In this document: positions 9,122 through 17,710 of the stretch, one piece after another | Numbering within the stretch: the stretch's first letter is position 1 | Layout of the letters: every line of letters starts with the position of its first letter | Assembly: GCF_050389775.1 (NCBI RefSeq) | Contig: NZ_CP177146.1 | Coordinates: forward strand, 62,001 to 126,000 | DNA: 64,000 nt | Direction of reading: 5' to 3' | Origin: Marinibacterium sp050389775 | GTDB lineage: Bacteria > Pseudomonadota > Alphaproteobacteria > Rhodobacterales > Rhodobacteraceae | The notes under the pieces: generated by a model | The model's database searches: none | What the model saw: only the letters and a program-made list of their open reading frames with translations | Told to the model about the DNA's origin: nothing | Translations under genes and position numbers: made by a program

Positions 9122-9351
9122 GTCATGTCCTTTCCCGGATGGGCCGGCCGACGGGCCGGGCCGCGTTCGGCCCAAGGCTACGCCCCGGCGCCGGGCTTGC
9201 AAAATGCCCATTGCGGATACCCCCATGCCCGATGCGCATCCTGCCCCTTGCCGCCCCGGCCTCGCGCTGCCAGATTGCGGCGATCCGGGCCGGCCCCGCA
9301 TGGCCCGCCCTGTCGCCGCCCCACGCCCCTGGCCGAAAGCACCCGCCGCCC

Positions 9352-10269
9352 GTGACCCTGCAACGCCGATACCTGCCCGACATGAAGGTCCTTCAGACCT
9401 TCGAATCCGCGGCCCGGCACGGGAATTTCACCCGCGCCGCTCAGGAGCTGGCCCTGACCCAAAGCGCCGTCAGCCGCCAGATCCGCGAGCTGGAAGACCA
9501 GCTGGGCCATGCCCTGTTCGAACGGCTGGGCGGGCGGGTGGCCATGACCCGCGCCGGGGCCCGGTTCCTGCCCGAGGTCCAGCGCCTGCTGGGCCTGGCA
9601 GACAGCACCATGCGCCGGGCCACGGCCATTGCCGCCCAGGACAGCATCCTGTCGATCAACGCCCTGCCCACCTTTGCCGAACGCTGGCTGATGCCCCGGC
9701 TGGCCCGCTATGTCGCCCGCCATCCCGGCCTGCATGTCGATGTCACCACCCGCCGGGGGATCTTTGACCTCGAGGCCCAGAATTGCGACCTGGCCATCCA
9801 TTACGGCCACCCGGCCTGGCCCGAGGCCACCTGCACCTATCTCTGCAGCGAAATCCTGGTGCCTGTCGCCGGTGGCGCCCTGATCGACCGGCCGGTCGAC
9901 GCGCCCGGTGACCTGGTCGACGCGCCCCGGGTCCACCTGTCGGAACGGCCGGCGCTCTGGGCCGATTGGTTCGCCCGCCAGGACCTGGCTCCCGAGGATG
10001 CCGGGCGCGGCCATTGGGTCGACGAATTTGCCCTCGCCGTCGAGGCGGTGCGCGCGGGCATGGGTTATGCCCTGCTGCCGCTCTACCTGATCGAAACCGA
10101 ATTGCAGCGCGGCGAGCTGCGCCAGGTGCTCGACCGGCCGCATTCCACCGACATGGGCTATTACATCGTCATCCCCGAAGGCCGCGCCGCGCCCGTGGCC
10201 GGGTTTCGCGACTGGCTGATCGACCAGGTCAGCTTTCGCCCGCTGGCCGGCCCACCCGGCGCGACCTAG
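9352..10269 (+). CDS. LysR/GcvA-type transcriptional regulator
   Basis: A 305-residue LysR regulator. The N-terminal wHTH (FESAARHGNFTRAAQEL...TQSAVSRQIRELE, about residues 11-50) is followed by a GcvA-like periplasmic-binding-type effector domain (about 95-295). GTG 9352 gives the usual RRYLPDMKVLQTFE opening of this subgroup; longer starts would overlap the divergent promoter region. It sits between the piperidine-6-carboxylate dehydrogenase (divergent) and the FAD oxidase (convergent, 4-bp overlap of stop codons at CTAG), so it very likely senses a lysine-pathway intermediate and controls both genes. Confidence 0.85.
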   Translation: MTLQRRYLPDMKVLQTFESAARHGNFTRAAQELALTQSAVSRQIRELEDQLGHALFERLGGRVAMTRAGARFLPEVQRLLGLADSTMRRATAIAAQDSILSINALPTFAERWLMPRLARYVARHPGLHVDVTTRRGIFDLEAQNCDLAIHYGHPAWPEATCTYLCSEILVPVAGGALIDRPVDAPGDLVDAPRVHLSERPALWADWFARQDLAPEDAGRGHWVDEFALAVEAVRAGMGYALLPLYLIETELQRGELRQVLDRPHSTDMGYYIVIPEGRAAPVAGFRDWLIDQVSFRPLAGPPGAT

Positions 10270-11549
10270 CCGAAGGGCGCCGGGCGGATGGCATGTTCCA
10301 CCGTCGCGCCGAACTCGTAATAGGCCGTCTTGGCGCCGGTCAGGGCCTCGTCGTGGCGGTCCTGCACCGGGATCGGCAGGGCGTCGGGCGCATCGGCCAG
10401 CAGGGCCCGGGCCGCGGCCTCGCCAAAGACCGTGCCGGGCGCGATGCCCCGGCCGGAATAGCCAAAGATCGAATAGCCGCGCGGACCGATGGACACGACC
10501 TTGGGCACGTGATCGGCCGTCATGGCAATGCGGCCCTGCCAGCTGGTCTCGATCGCGGTGCCGGCCAGGTCGGGATAGAGCCGCGCCAGCTTGCGCCGGG
10601 CCCAGCTGGCATGGATCGCCCGGCCGGGCCCGTCGATGTTGCCCATGCTGCCGACGATCAGCCGCCCGGCCCGGTCGACGCGCACCGAGGTCATGACCAG
10701 CGCGGTATCCCAGCAGCCCTCGCCACCGGGCAGCACCCGGGCGCGGGCGGTCTCGGGCAAGGGGGCCGTGGCGAACTGGCTGTAATGCACCGTCGCATGA
10801 CGCGGCGCGGGTACGCCGCGCAGCCCGGCGTGATAACCGTTGGTCGCCACCAGAACCGCCCCGGCCCGCAGCCGGTGGCCATTGGCCGTCAGAGTCCAGG
10901 CCCCGTTGGCATGGGTGATCGTGTCGACGGGCGTGGATTCGTGCACCATGGCCCCGGCCCGTTGGGCGGCCAGGGCCAGGCCCATGCAATAGGCCAGCGG
11001 CTGGACCGTGCCGGCCCGGGGGTCGAGAAGCGCGCCGTGAAAGGCCGGCGAGCCCGTGCGCCGGGCGGTCTCCGCCTCGTCCAGCAGCGCCAGCGGCGCG
11101 CCAAGCGCGTTGCCCTGGCGAAACCGTTCGCGCAGATCGGCCAGCCCGGCGGGGGCATGGGCCAGGTGCAGCGTGCCGTTGCGCGTGGCTTCGCAGGGGA
11201 TGCCCTCGGCCTCGATCAGGTCGAACACCCGGGCCGGCCCGGCGGCCAGCGCGTCTAGCAGGCGCCGGCCCGAGGCCTCGCCCATCTGGGCCATGATCGT
11301 TTCGGGCGGCAGCCACAGCCCGGCATTGGCCAGGCCCACGTTGCGCCCCGATCCGCCATGGGCGATGGTCCGCGCCTCGACCAGGGCCACCCGCGCGCCA
11401 TCGGCCGCCGCCGCCCGGGCCGCTGAACAGCCGGTAAAGCCACCGCCCACCACGGCCAAGTCGACCTCGATATCCCGGTCCAGCGGGGTTGTTGCGATCC
11501 GGGCGTCACAGGTCCGGGTCCACAGGCTGGTGTTCTCGTCGGGCATCAT
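10266..11549 (-). CDS. amaA: FAD-dependent amine oxidase, probable L-pipecolate oxidase
   Basis: This 427-residue DAO-family flavoprotein has the dinucleotide-binding motif VDLAVVGGGFTGCSAARAA near residues 28-46 and a C-terminal FGYSGRGIAPGT flavin-contact block near 370. Glycine/sarcosine/pipecolate-oxidase-like proteins share this build. Next to an ALDH7-type piperidine-6-carboxylate dehydrogenase, the likely reaction is oxidation of L-pipecolate to piperideine-6-carboxylate. The start is one of two adjacent ATG codons (11549 or 11546), preceded by GGAGG at good spacing. Family alone would allow other secondary amines; the context makes pipecolate the best guess. Confidence 0.75.
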   Translation of the reverse strand: MMPDENTSLWTRTCDARIATTPLDRDIEVDLAVVGGGFTGCSAARAAAADGARVALVEARTIAHGGSGRNVGLANAGLWLPPETIMAQMGEASGRRLLDALAAGPARVFDLIEAEGIPCEATRNGTLHLAHAPAGLADLRERFRQGNALGAPLALLDEAETARRTGSPAFHGALLDPRAGTVQPLAYCMGLALAAQRAGAMVHESTPVDTITHANGAWTLTANGHRLRAGAVLVATNGYHAGLRGVPAPRHATVHYSQFATAPLPETARARVLPGGEGCWDTALVMTSVRVDRAGRLIVGSMGNIDGPGRAIHASWARRKLARLYPDLAGTAIETSWQGRIAMTADHVPKVVSIGPRGYSIFGYSGRGIAPGTVFGEAAARALLADAPDALPIPVQDRHDEALTGAKTAYYEFGATVEHAIRPAPFG

Positions 11550-11759
11550 GGCCGGGGCCTCCGTGCGTGCGGCAACAGGTCGGGCGGGGGCCACCGGAGC
11601 GCCGAATCCGCCGCGTCCCGATCGATGCTACATTTCGCGGGTGAACACACGGACAATCGAACAGGCAGGCGGCCTGGCAGGTCGCACAGTCACTCTGGCA
11701 GGCAATCGGACAGGCGGGCCAGAATGCCTGCGCCGGACCACACCGCCCGGGACGGGCGC

Positions 11760-12155
11760 CTAGCTGTCGTAATCGGCGTCGGTCACCTTTTCCATCCAGG
11801 TCACAGTCGTGCCGTCGATCGCTTCCTGGATCGCCATGTGGCTCATCGCGGTGTCGGGCGCCGCGCCGTGCCAGTGCTTTTCGCCGGCCGGGAACCAGAC
11901 GATATCGCCCTGGCGGATCTCTTCCACCGGCCCGCCCTCGCGCTGGACCCGCCCGCGCCCGAAGGTCACGACCAGCGTCTGTCCGGCGGGGTGGGTATGC
12001 CAGGCCGTGCGGGCGCCCGGCTCAAAGGTCACATGTGCCCCGGCCACCCGGCCCGGCGCCTCGGCGGCAAACAGCGGGTCGACCCGCACGGTGCCGGTGA
12101 ACCAATCCTCGGGGCCCTTGTTCGACGGGGCGCTGCCCGCGCGCGTGATCTTCAT
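11760..12155 (-). CDS. Single-domain cupin, (R)-mandelonitrile-lyase-like
   Basis: A 131-residue cupin whose order of motifs (GPEDWFTGTVRVDPLF, FEPGARTAWHTHPAGQ near residues 45-60, FPAGEKHWHGAAP near 87-99) closely resembles the small manganese cupins that include the bacterial hydroxynitrile lyase from Granulicella. Metal ligands are His of WHTH (two) and a later His of KHWHG, plus Gln of AGQ. Many relatives are annotated only as cupins, so the cyanohydrin reaction is a possibility, not a conclusion. ATG 12155 has AGGAGAG upstream. It is divergent from the TRAP binding-protein gene. Confidence 0.75.
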   Translation of the reverse strand: MKITRAGSAPSNKGPEDWFTGTVRVDPLFAAEAPGRVAGAHVTFEPGARTAWHTHPAGQTLVVTFGRGRVQREGGPVEEIRQGDIVWFPAGEKHWHGAAPDTAMSHMAIQEAIDGTTVTWMEKVTDADYDS

Positions 12156-12313
12156 GGGAACTCTCCTGTGCTTCGGTCCTGTCCCACAGGTAACCCCCGG
12201 CCGACCACCGCACCAGCCCGGGGCCGGGCATTGCCCTGATACCCCTCGCTCATGGATCACCCACCGGCCGGTCCACCATGCGCCCCGGAATTGCCAGGCT
12301 GCGGTTATTGAAA

Positions 12314-12352
12314 TACGAATCCCATATCATCATACGATTCGTAAAACGTATG
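12314..12352. promoter_or_regulatory. Nested inverted repeats upstream of dctP (candidate operator)
   Basis: Two overlapping inverted repeats lie just before the TRAP gene: TACGAAT (12314-12320) with ATTCGTA (12337-12343), and CATACG (12331-12336) with CGTATG (12347-12352), the latter perfect with a 10-bp spacer. The area is AT-rich. A GntR regulator is encoded at 13911-14594 and is the natural candidate to bind here. Confidence 0.55.
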
Positions 12353-12372
12353 GCATAAATGGGAGGACCAGA

Positions 12373-13356
12373 ATGACCACACGCAGAACCCTGATGGCCA
12401 GCCTTGCCGGCGCGGCCCTGGCGCTTGGCGCGGCGCTGCCTGCGCTGGGGCAGGACGTGCCCGAATACACCTTCTCGGCCGTGTTCTCGCAGCAGGACAT
12501 CCGCGCCGGCATGATGGACCAGTTCAAGGCCGACATCGCCGATATCGCCGACCTGCAGCTCTATTTCGGCGGCAACCTGTTCAAGCAGGGCACTGAGATC
12601 ACGGCGATCCAGCGCGGCAACCTGACCATGGGCAATGTCGCGCCGCAGGATATCGCCAAGCAGATCCCGGCCTTTTCGATCCTGACCTCGGCCTACCTGT
12701 TCCGCGACGCCGCGCACCTGGCGGCCTTTTTCGACAGCGAGGCCGGGGCCGAGATGAAGGCCATGGCCGAGGAGCAACTGGGCATCCACATCCTGGGGCC
12801 AACCTATTTCGGCACCCGGCAGGTCGGGCTGAAAGGCGATCGCAGCGTGACCACGCCCGCCGACATGGCCGGCGTCAAGCTGCGCATGCCCGGGGGCGAT
12901 GCCTGGCAATTCCTGGGCCAGGCCCTGGGCGCCAACCCCACGCCGATGGCCTATGCCGAGGTCTATACCGGCCTGCAATCCGGCGCGATCGACGGCCAGG
13001 ACAACCCCTATCCCAACGTGGAAAACATGAAGTTCTACGAGGTGATGGATCAGATCGTGCGCACGTCGCACCTGGTGGCCTATGACCTGCTGGTGATCTC
13101 GCGGGATGCCTGGACGGCCCTGTCGCCCGACCAGCAGACCGCGCTTCAGGCCGCCGCCGATGCGGCCATCGCCTGGAGCACAGAGCAGCACCTGGCGCAG
13201 GAAGCCGAGCTGGGCGCGTTCTTTGAATCCGAGGGGCTGACCATTTCCACCCCCGATGTCGATGCCTTCCGCGCCCATGCGCAGGAGATGTATCTCGGGT
13301 CGGACCTGTCCAAGGACTGGCCCGAGGGCATGCTGGATCGGATCAACGGCCTCTGA
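12373..13356 (+). CDS. TRAP transporter solute-binding protein (DctP family), orphan
   Basis: Periplasmic substrate-binding component of a tripartite ATP-independent transporter, 327 residues. A signal peptide ends near ALPALGQ (residues 20-26). DctP hallmarks include the Arg-containing KLRMPGGDAW near residue 174 and the AYAEVYTGLQSGAIDGQDNP block near 195-214. The ATG follows GGGAGGACC. Unlike the other two TRAP loci here, no dctQ or dctM membrane gene lies nearby; the next gene is a dehydroquinase-like enzyme, followed by a convergent GntR regulator. It must therefore use membrane subunits encoded elsewhere, or be a remnant of a reduced locus. Confidence 0.9.
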   Translation: MTTRRTLMASLAGAALALGAALPALGQDVPEYTFSAVFSQQDIRAGMMDQFKADIADIADLQLYFGGNLFKQGTEITAIQRGNLTMGNVAPQDIAKQIPAFSILTSAYLFRDAAHLAAFFDSEAGAEMKAMAEEQLGIHILGPTYFGTRQVGLKGDRSVTTPADMAGVKLRMPGGDAWQFLGQALGANPTPMAYAEVYTGLQSGAIDGQDNPYPNVENMKFYEVMDQIVRTSHLVAYDLLVISRDAWTALSPDQQTALQAAADAAIAWSTEQHLAQEAELGAFFESEGLTISTPDVDAFRAHAQEMYLGSDLSKDWPEGMLDRINGL

Positions 13357-13367
13357 ACGGGGCTGGC

Positions 13368-13394
13368 CGGGTCGGCGACAGGATCGCCGGCCCG
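13368..13394 (+). terminator. Hairpin directly after dctP
   Basis: An 11-bp stem (one G-U pair) with a 5-nt loop starts 12 bp after the dctP stop and precedes the dehydroquinase-like gene. With no T-tract it looks more like an mRNA-stabilising or partial-termination element than a full terminator. Confidence 0.5.
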
Positions 13395-13427
13395 CATCGG
13401 CCGCATGACGGCCAGGAAGGACGGAAT

Positions 13428-13895
13428 ATGCTGAAGCCGGTCTACGTGCTGAACGGCCCGAACCTCAACAGGCTGGGCCAGCGGGAGCCCGCGATCTATG
13501 GCACCACGACGCTGGACGAGATCGAGGCCCTGTGTCGCCAGGCCGCCGGGCCCGAGGGGCTGGTGTTTCGCCAGACCAATTCGGAAAGCTGCCTGATCGA
13601 CTGGATCCACGAGGCGACCGACCAGTCCTGCGGCCTGGTGATCAATCCGGCGGCTTTCACATTCTATTCCATGGCGGTGATGGACGCTCTTAAAATGTAC
13701 CCGCACCCGCTGATCGAGTATCACATTTCGAACATTCACCGGCGCGAGCCAATGTATCACAACTCGCTGGTGTCGGCCCATGCCACGATGGTCATGGCCG
13801 GCGGTGGCGCGGCCGGATACCCCCATGCGCTGCGCCTGCTGCGCGAGATGATTTCCGGCCAGGCCTCGGCCGAGCGGTTGTCCGGGACCGGCTGA
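13428..13895 (+). CDS. Divergent type II 3-dehydroquinate dehydratase paralogue
   Basis: The 155-residue protein has the AroQ flavodoxin-like framework: GPNLN (Asn12), Arg19 in GQREP, Tyr24 in IYG, Asn73, Asp86, Glu97 and His99 in EYHISNIH, and Arg106. However, the substrate loop that is nearly always INPGAYTH reads INPAAFTF (residues 72-79): the Gly becomes Ala, the Tyr becomes Phe, and the His that contacts substrate (His81 in the Mycobacterium tuberculosis enzyme) becomes Phe79. That argues for a changed substrate rather than the housekeeping shikimate reaction. It follows an orphan TRAP binding protein by 71 bp with a good AGGAAGG ribosome site, and converges on a GntR regulator, consistent with catabolism of an imported hydroaromatic or related acid. 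Confidence 0.75.
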   Translation: MLKPVYVLNGPNLNRLGQREPAIYGTTTLDEIEALCRQAAGPEGLVFRQTNSESCLIDWIHEATDQSCGLVINPAAFTFYSMAVMDALKMYPHPLIEYHISNIHRREPMYHNSLVSAHATMVMAGGGAAGYPHALRLLREMISGQASAERLSGTG

Positions 13896-13910
13896 GCCAC
13901 CCCGCGCGGA

Positions 13911-14594
13911 TCAGGTGAAGCGGCCCGTGGCCAGGATGTGTTCCATCCCGGCGCGCACATGCGAGGTCAGCAGGGCAACGGCCTGGTCAGCGTCGCGAGC
14001 GATGACCAGGTCGCGCAGCTTGCGGTGTTCGTCGGCTGCGGGTTTTCCCCGAAAATCAAGGGCTTGCAGGTGATACCGCAAGTATCGGTCGAAGACGTTG
14101 GAATGGGTGGCCATCAACGCGGGCATGTCGCAGGCCGAGACGGTGGCATGGTGAAAATCCCAGTCGAACTGCACCCATTGCTCGACCGATGACGGCGCGC
14201 CGCCGATCAGCTTGGCTTCGACCGATTGCAGCTTGTGATGGGCCGATACCACGTGGGCTTCCCAGTCCAGCGTGCCAAGTTGCACGGCCCGCCGCAGCGC
14301 GTGGCATTCGAGCAGCAGGCGCAATTCGCAGATGTCGCGCAGGTCGGCTTCGCTGACCGGGGCGACCTCGAACCCGCGCTGGCCCTCGGCCACGACAAAG
14401 CCTTCGACAACCAGACGGTTGAGGATTTCGCGCAGGGTGGTGACGCTGACGCCGTAGGCCGTGCGCAGGCCGTCGAGTTTGAGCCGTTCATTCGGTCGAA
14501 GCTGGCCCCGTATGATGTCCGACCGGATGCGGCGCAGGGCGGTGTCACCGACGGATTCTCCGTCGAGATCGGCAAAGAAGGTCTTGGGCGTCAT
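13911..14594 (-). CDS. GntR-family (FCD) transcriptional regulator
   Basis: A 227-residue regulator with an N-terminal winged helix (about residues 15-80, including LRPNERLKLDGL and VTTLREILNRLVVEGFV) and an all-helical FCD ligand domain (about 95-220) with His and Asp/Glu ligands around RLLLECHALRRAV and DWDFHHATV. It converges on the dehydroquinase-like gene with a 15-bp gap. The ATG at 14594 has GGAG upstream. The inverted repeats at 12314-12352 are the most likely operator. It lies downstream of acnB on the same strand but is separated from it by a terminator. Confidence 0.85.
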   Translation of the reverse strand: MTPKTFFADLDGESVGDTALRRIRSDIIRGQLRPNERLKLDGLRTAYGVSVTTLREILNRLVVEGFVVAEGQRGFEVAPVSEADLRDICELRLLLECHALRRAVQLGTLDWEAHVVSAHHKLQSVEAKLIGGAPSSVEQWVQFDWDFHHATVSACDMPALMATHSNVFDRYLRYHLQALDFRGKPAADEHRKLRDLVIARDADQAVALLTSHVRAGMEHILATGRFT

Positions 14595-14711
14595 GGGCGG
14601 CTCCGGCAGGTCATGGTCGTAAGCTATCCTATATTCTCGTCGAATGCCGAAAGTGTTGCCGAATGTCGGATGATTTCATTTGTGCGCCGTCATTGCCGTC
14701 CCGCGCGACGG

Positions 14712-14739
14712 GTAGGATGGGTGCTTGCACCCATCCTAC
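14712..14739. repeat. Perfect 28-bp palindromic hairpin (REP-like)
   Basis: A 13-bp left arm starting GTAGGATGGG at 14712-14724, a TT centre, and its exact complement at 14727-14739 form a perfect palindrome in the acnB-gntR spacer. From memory, similar GTAGG..GGGTG hairpins occur many times in Rhodobacteraceae genomes, so this is probably a dispersed REP-type element. It is a second barrier after the acnB terminator. Confidence 0.65.
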
Positions 14740-14760
14740 GATGTCGGACCACCGGCCACG

Positions 14761-14792
14761 AAAAAGCCGCGCCCCCGGAAAGAGGCGCGGCT
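14761..14792 (-). terminator. Intrinsic terminator of acnB
   Basis: Read on the minus strand, a perfect 9-bp stem (AGCCGCGCC / GGCGCGGCT) with a 10-nt loop is followed immediately by TTTTT, about 40 bp after the acnB stop codon. This is a textbook intrinsic terminator. Confidence 0.9.
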
Positions 14793-14833
14793 GTTGATGT
14801 TGCGGGACCGGGCGATGGCCCGGCCGGACCCCG

Positions 14834-17626
14834 TCAGAAATGGGCCGAACGGGTGTTCGCCGGCTTGTCCAGCGGCGGGGCGAACTTGGTCAGGTCGATG
14901 CCTTCGACGGCCGACTTGTATTCGTCCGAGCTGGGCGTGCGGCCCAGGATGGCCGACAGCACGACAACCGGGGTCGACGCCAGCAGCGATTCACCCTTCT
15001 TGTCGGCGGCATCCTCGACCACGCGGCCCTGGAACAGGCGGGTCGAAGTGGCCAGGACGGTGTCGCCCTTGGCGGCCTTTTCCTGGTTGCCCATGCACAG
15101 GTTGCAGCCGGGGCGTTCGAGATAGAGGATGTTCTCGTACTCGGTCCGGTTCTGGGTCTTGGGGAACATGTCGTCGAATTCAAAACCCGAATAGCGCTGC
15201 AGGATCTCCCAGTCGCCTTCTTCCTTGAGCTCGTCGATGATGTTGTAGGTCGGCGCAGCCACGACCAGCGGTGCCTTGAACTCGACCTTGCCGTTGGTTT
15301 TCTCAAGGTTCTTGAGCATTTGCGCGACGATCTTCATGTCGCCCTTGTGCACCATGCACGAGCCCACGAAGCCCAGGTCGACCTTCTTCTCGCCACCGTA
15401 ATAGGACACGGGACGGATGGTGTCGTGAGTATAGCGGCGCGATGGATCGGCGTTGTTGACATCCGGGTCGGCAATCATCGGTTCGTCGATCAGGTCCAGG
15501 TCGACGACAACCTCGGCAAAGTACTTGGCATTGGCATCGGGGGCCAGGGCGGGCTTTTCGCCCGACCGGATCTGGGCGATGCGCGTGTCAGCCTTGTCGA
15601 TCAGCCCCTGCAGGGTGCCGGCCGCATTTTCCATGCCCTTGTCGATCATGACCTGGATGCGGTGCTTGGCCAGCTCGAGCGAGCCGATCAGGGTCTCGTC
15701 ATCCGAGATGCAGATCGAGGCCTTGGCCTTCATCTCGGCCGTCCAGTCGGTGAAGGTGAAGGCCTGGTCGGCCAGCAGCGTGCCGATATGCACTTCGATG
15801 ATGCGACCCTGGAAGACATTGTCACCATGCTGCTTGAGCATCTGGGCCTGGGTGGCATGGACGACATCGCGGAAGTCCATGTGATCGGCCATCTTGCCCT
15901 TGAAGGTCACCTTGACCGATTCCGGGATCGGCATGGTTGCCTCGCCGGTGGCCAGGGCCAGGGCCACGGTGCCGGAATCGGCGCCAAAGGCCACGCCCTT
16001 GGACATGCGCGTGTGGCTGTCGCCGCCGATGATGACATCCCAGTCATCGACGGTGATGTCGTTGAGCACCTTGTGGATCACGTCGGTCATCGCGTGGTAC
16101 GAGCCCTTGGGATCGCGCGCGGTGATCAGGCCGAAATTGTTCATGAAGCTCATGAGTTTCGGGATGTTGGCCTGGGCCTTCTTGTCCCAGACCGACGCGG
16201 TGTGACAGCCCGACTGGTAGGCGCCGTCGACGGTCGGCGAGATCACGGTCGCGGCCATGGCTTCCAGCTCCTGGCTGGTCATCAGGCCGGTGGTGTCCTG
16301 CGAGCCCACGATGTTGACCTTGACCCGCACGTCCGACCCGGCATGCAGCGGCTTGCCCTTGGTCACGCCAAGCGCGTTGGCGTTGAAGATCTTCTCGACG
16401 GCCGTCATGCCCTGGCCTTCGTTCGACACTTCCTTGGACGGTGCAAAGACCGGCGTGGGCTCGACGCCCAGGGTTTCGGCGGCAAATGTCTGCAGCTTCT
16501 TGCCGAAGACCACGGCGTAGGAGCTGCCGGCCTTCATGAATTCGACCTTCTGCGGCGTGAAGGCCGAGGACACGTCGACCAGCTCTTCGTCGCCGGCCTC
16601 GTTCTTGAGGGTCTTGGACTTGGTGTCGATGGTCAGCACGGTGCCTGTCTCGACCGAATATTTCTGGTCGAGGATCGGGTTGCCTTCGTTGTTCAGCAGC
16701 GGCTTGCCGTCTTCACCCAGCTTCTTGACCCAGTTCTTCAGGTCCAGCCCGATGCCGCCGGTCACGCCGACGGTGGTCAGGAAGATCGGCGAGATGCCGT
16801 TGGTGCCGGCCACGACGGGGGCGATGTTGACGAAGGGCACGTAGGGCGAGGCCTGCTTGCCGGTCCACAGCGCCACGTTGTTGACGCCCGACATCCGCGA
16901 CGAGCCCACGCCCATGGTGCCTTTTTCGGCGATCAGCATGACGCGCTTGTCGGGGTGCTGCAGCTTCAGCGCCTCGATTTCCTTCTGGGCCTTTTCCGAG
17001 ATCATGCACTTGCCGTGCAGTTCCCGGTCCGACCGCGAATGGGCCTGGTTGCCCGGCGACAGGAGGTCGGTCGAAATATCGCCTTCGGCGGCGATGTAGG
17101 TGACAACCTTGATCTCTTCGTCGACGTCGGGAAGCTTGGTGAAGAACTCGGCCTTGGCATAGCTTTCCAGCACGTCCCGGGCCACGGCATTGTCCGCGTC
17201 CAGCGCCGATTTCAGCCGGGCCATGTCGGCCTCGTAGAGGAAGACCTGGGTTTTCAGGACGTCACCGGCCTTGGCGGCGATATCGGCATCATCCCCAAGC
17301 GCCAGGTCGAGCAGGACCTCGACCGAGGGGCCGCCCTTCATGTGCGACAGCAGTTCAAAGGCGAAATCGGGGGTGATTTCGGCAACAACGGATTCGCCCA
17401 GGATGATCTTCTTGAGGAAGGCCGCCTTGACGCCTGCGGCGCTCGTGGTGCCGGGCAGGGTGTTGTAGATGAAGAAGTTCAGCGAGTCCTTGCGGTGCGC
17501 GTTCCCGGTGTCCTCGATCTGGGCGATCAGCTCTGCCACCAGCGCGCCATCGTCGATGGGCTTGGGATGCAGACCTTCGCCTTTGCGCGTCTCGATCTCG
17601 GTTAGGTAGTCTGTGTACAAGCTCAT
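14834..17626 (-). CDS. acnB: Bifunctional aconitate hydratase 2 / 2-methylisocitrate dehydratase
   Basis: AcnB interconverts citrate and isocitrate in the TCA cycle and can hydrate methylaconitate. The 930-residue protein has the AcnB order (HEAT-like domain first, then swivel, then catalytic domains). Visible motifs are GTMGVGSSRMSGVNN in the swivel region, GGDSHTRMSKGVAFGADSGT in the catalytic domain, and the three [4Fe-4S] cysteines: one in GFVGSCMVHKGD and two in GCNLCMGNQEKA. It is somewhat longer than the E. coli enzyme (865 residues), with an extra lysine-rich segment around residues 310-360. It is monocistronic, with AGGGAAC before the ATG, its own terminator at 14761-14792, and a palindrome about 85-105 bp upstream. 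Confidence 0.95.
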   Translation of the reverse strand: MSLYTDYLTEIETRKGEGLHPKPIDDGALVAELIAQIEDTGNAHRKDSLNFFIYNTLPGTTSAAGVKAAFLKKIILGESVVAEITPDFAFELLSHMKGGPSVEVLLDLALGDDADIAAKAGDVLKTQVFLYEADMARLKSALDADNAVARDVLESYAKAEFFTKLPDVDEEIKVVTYIAAEGDISTDLLSPGNQAHSRSDRELHGKCMISEKAQKEIEALKLQHPDKRVMLIAEKGTMGVGSSRMSGVNNVALWTGKQASPYVPFVNIAPVVAGTNGISPIFLTTVGVTGGIGLDLKNWVKKLGEDGKPLLNNEGNPILDQKYSVETGTVLTIDTKSKTLKNEAGDEELVDVSSAFTPQKVEFMKAGSSYAVVFGKKLQTFAAETLGVEPTPVFAPSKEVSNEGQGMTAVEKIFNANALGVTKGKPLHAGSDVRVKVNIVGSQDTTGLMTSQELEAMAATVISPTVDGAYQSGCHTASVWDKKAQANIPKLMSFMNNFGLITARDPKGSYHAMTDVIHKVLNDITVDDWDVIIGGDSHTRMSKGVAFGADSGTVALALATGEATMPIPESVKVTFKGKMADHMDFRDVVHATQAQMLKQHGDNVFQGRIIEVHIGTLLADQAFTFTDWTAEMKAKASICISDDETLIGSLELAKHRIQVMIDKGMENAAGTLQGLIDKADTRIAQIRSGEKPALAPDANAKYFAEVVVDLDLIDEPMIADPDVNNADPSRRYTHDTIRPVSYYGGEKKVDLGFVGSCMVHKGDMKIVAQMLKNLEKTNGKVEFKAPLVVAAPTYNIIDELKEEGDWEILQRYSGFEFDDMFPKTQNRTEYENILYLERPGCNLCMGNQEKAAKGDTVLATSTRLFQGRVVEDAADKKGESLLASTPVVVLSAILGRTPSSDEYKSAVEGIDLTKFAPPLDKPANTRSAHF

Positions 17627-17710
17627 GACGTTCCCTACGGTTGGTGTGGGCAGATTGGACCTGGCTGACGCGCCGGGCCGGCCGAGCAGATTCGGGCGGC
17701 GTGCGGCACG

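Noticed and set aside
14840..17605. A 921-codon plus-strand frame antisense to acnB
   Set aside because: It is the mirror of acnB with no ribosome site and a low-complexity-like composition; acnB is unambiguous.
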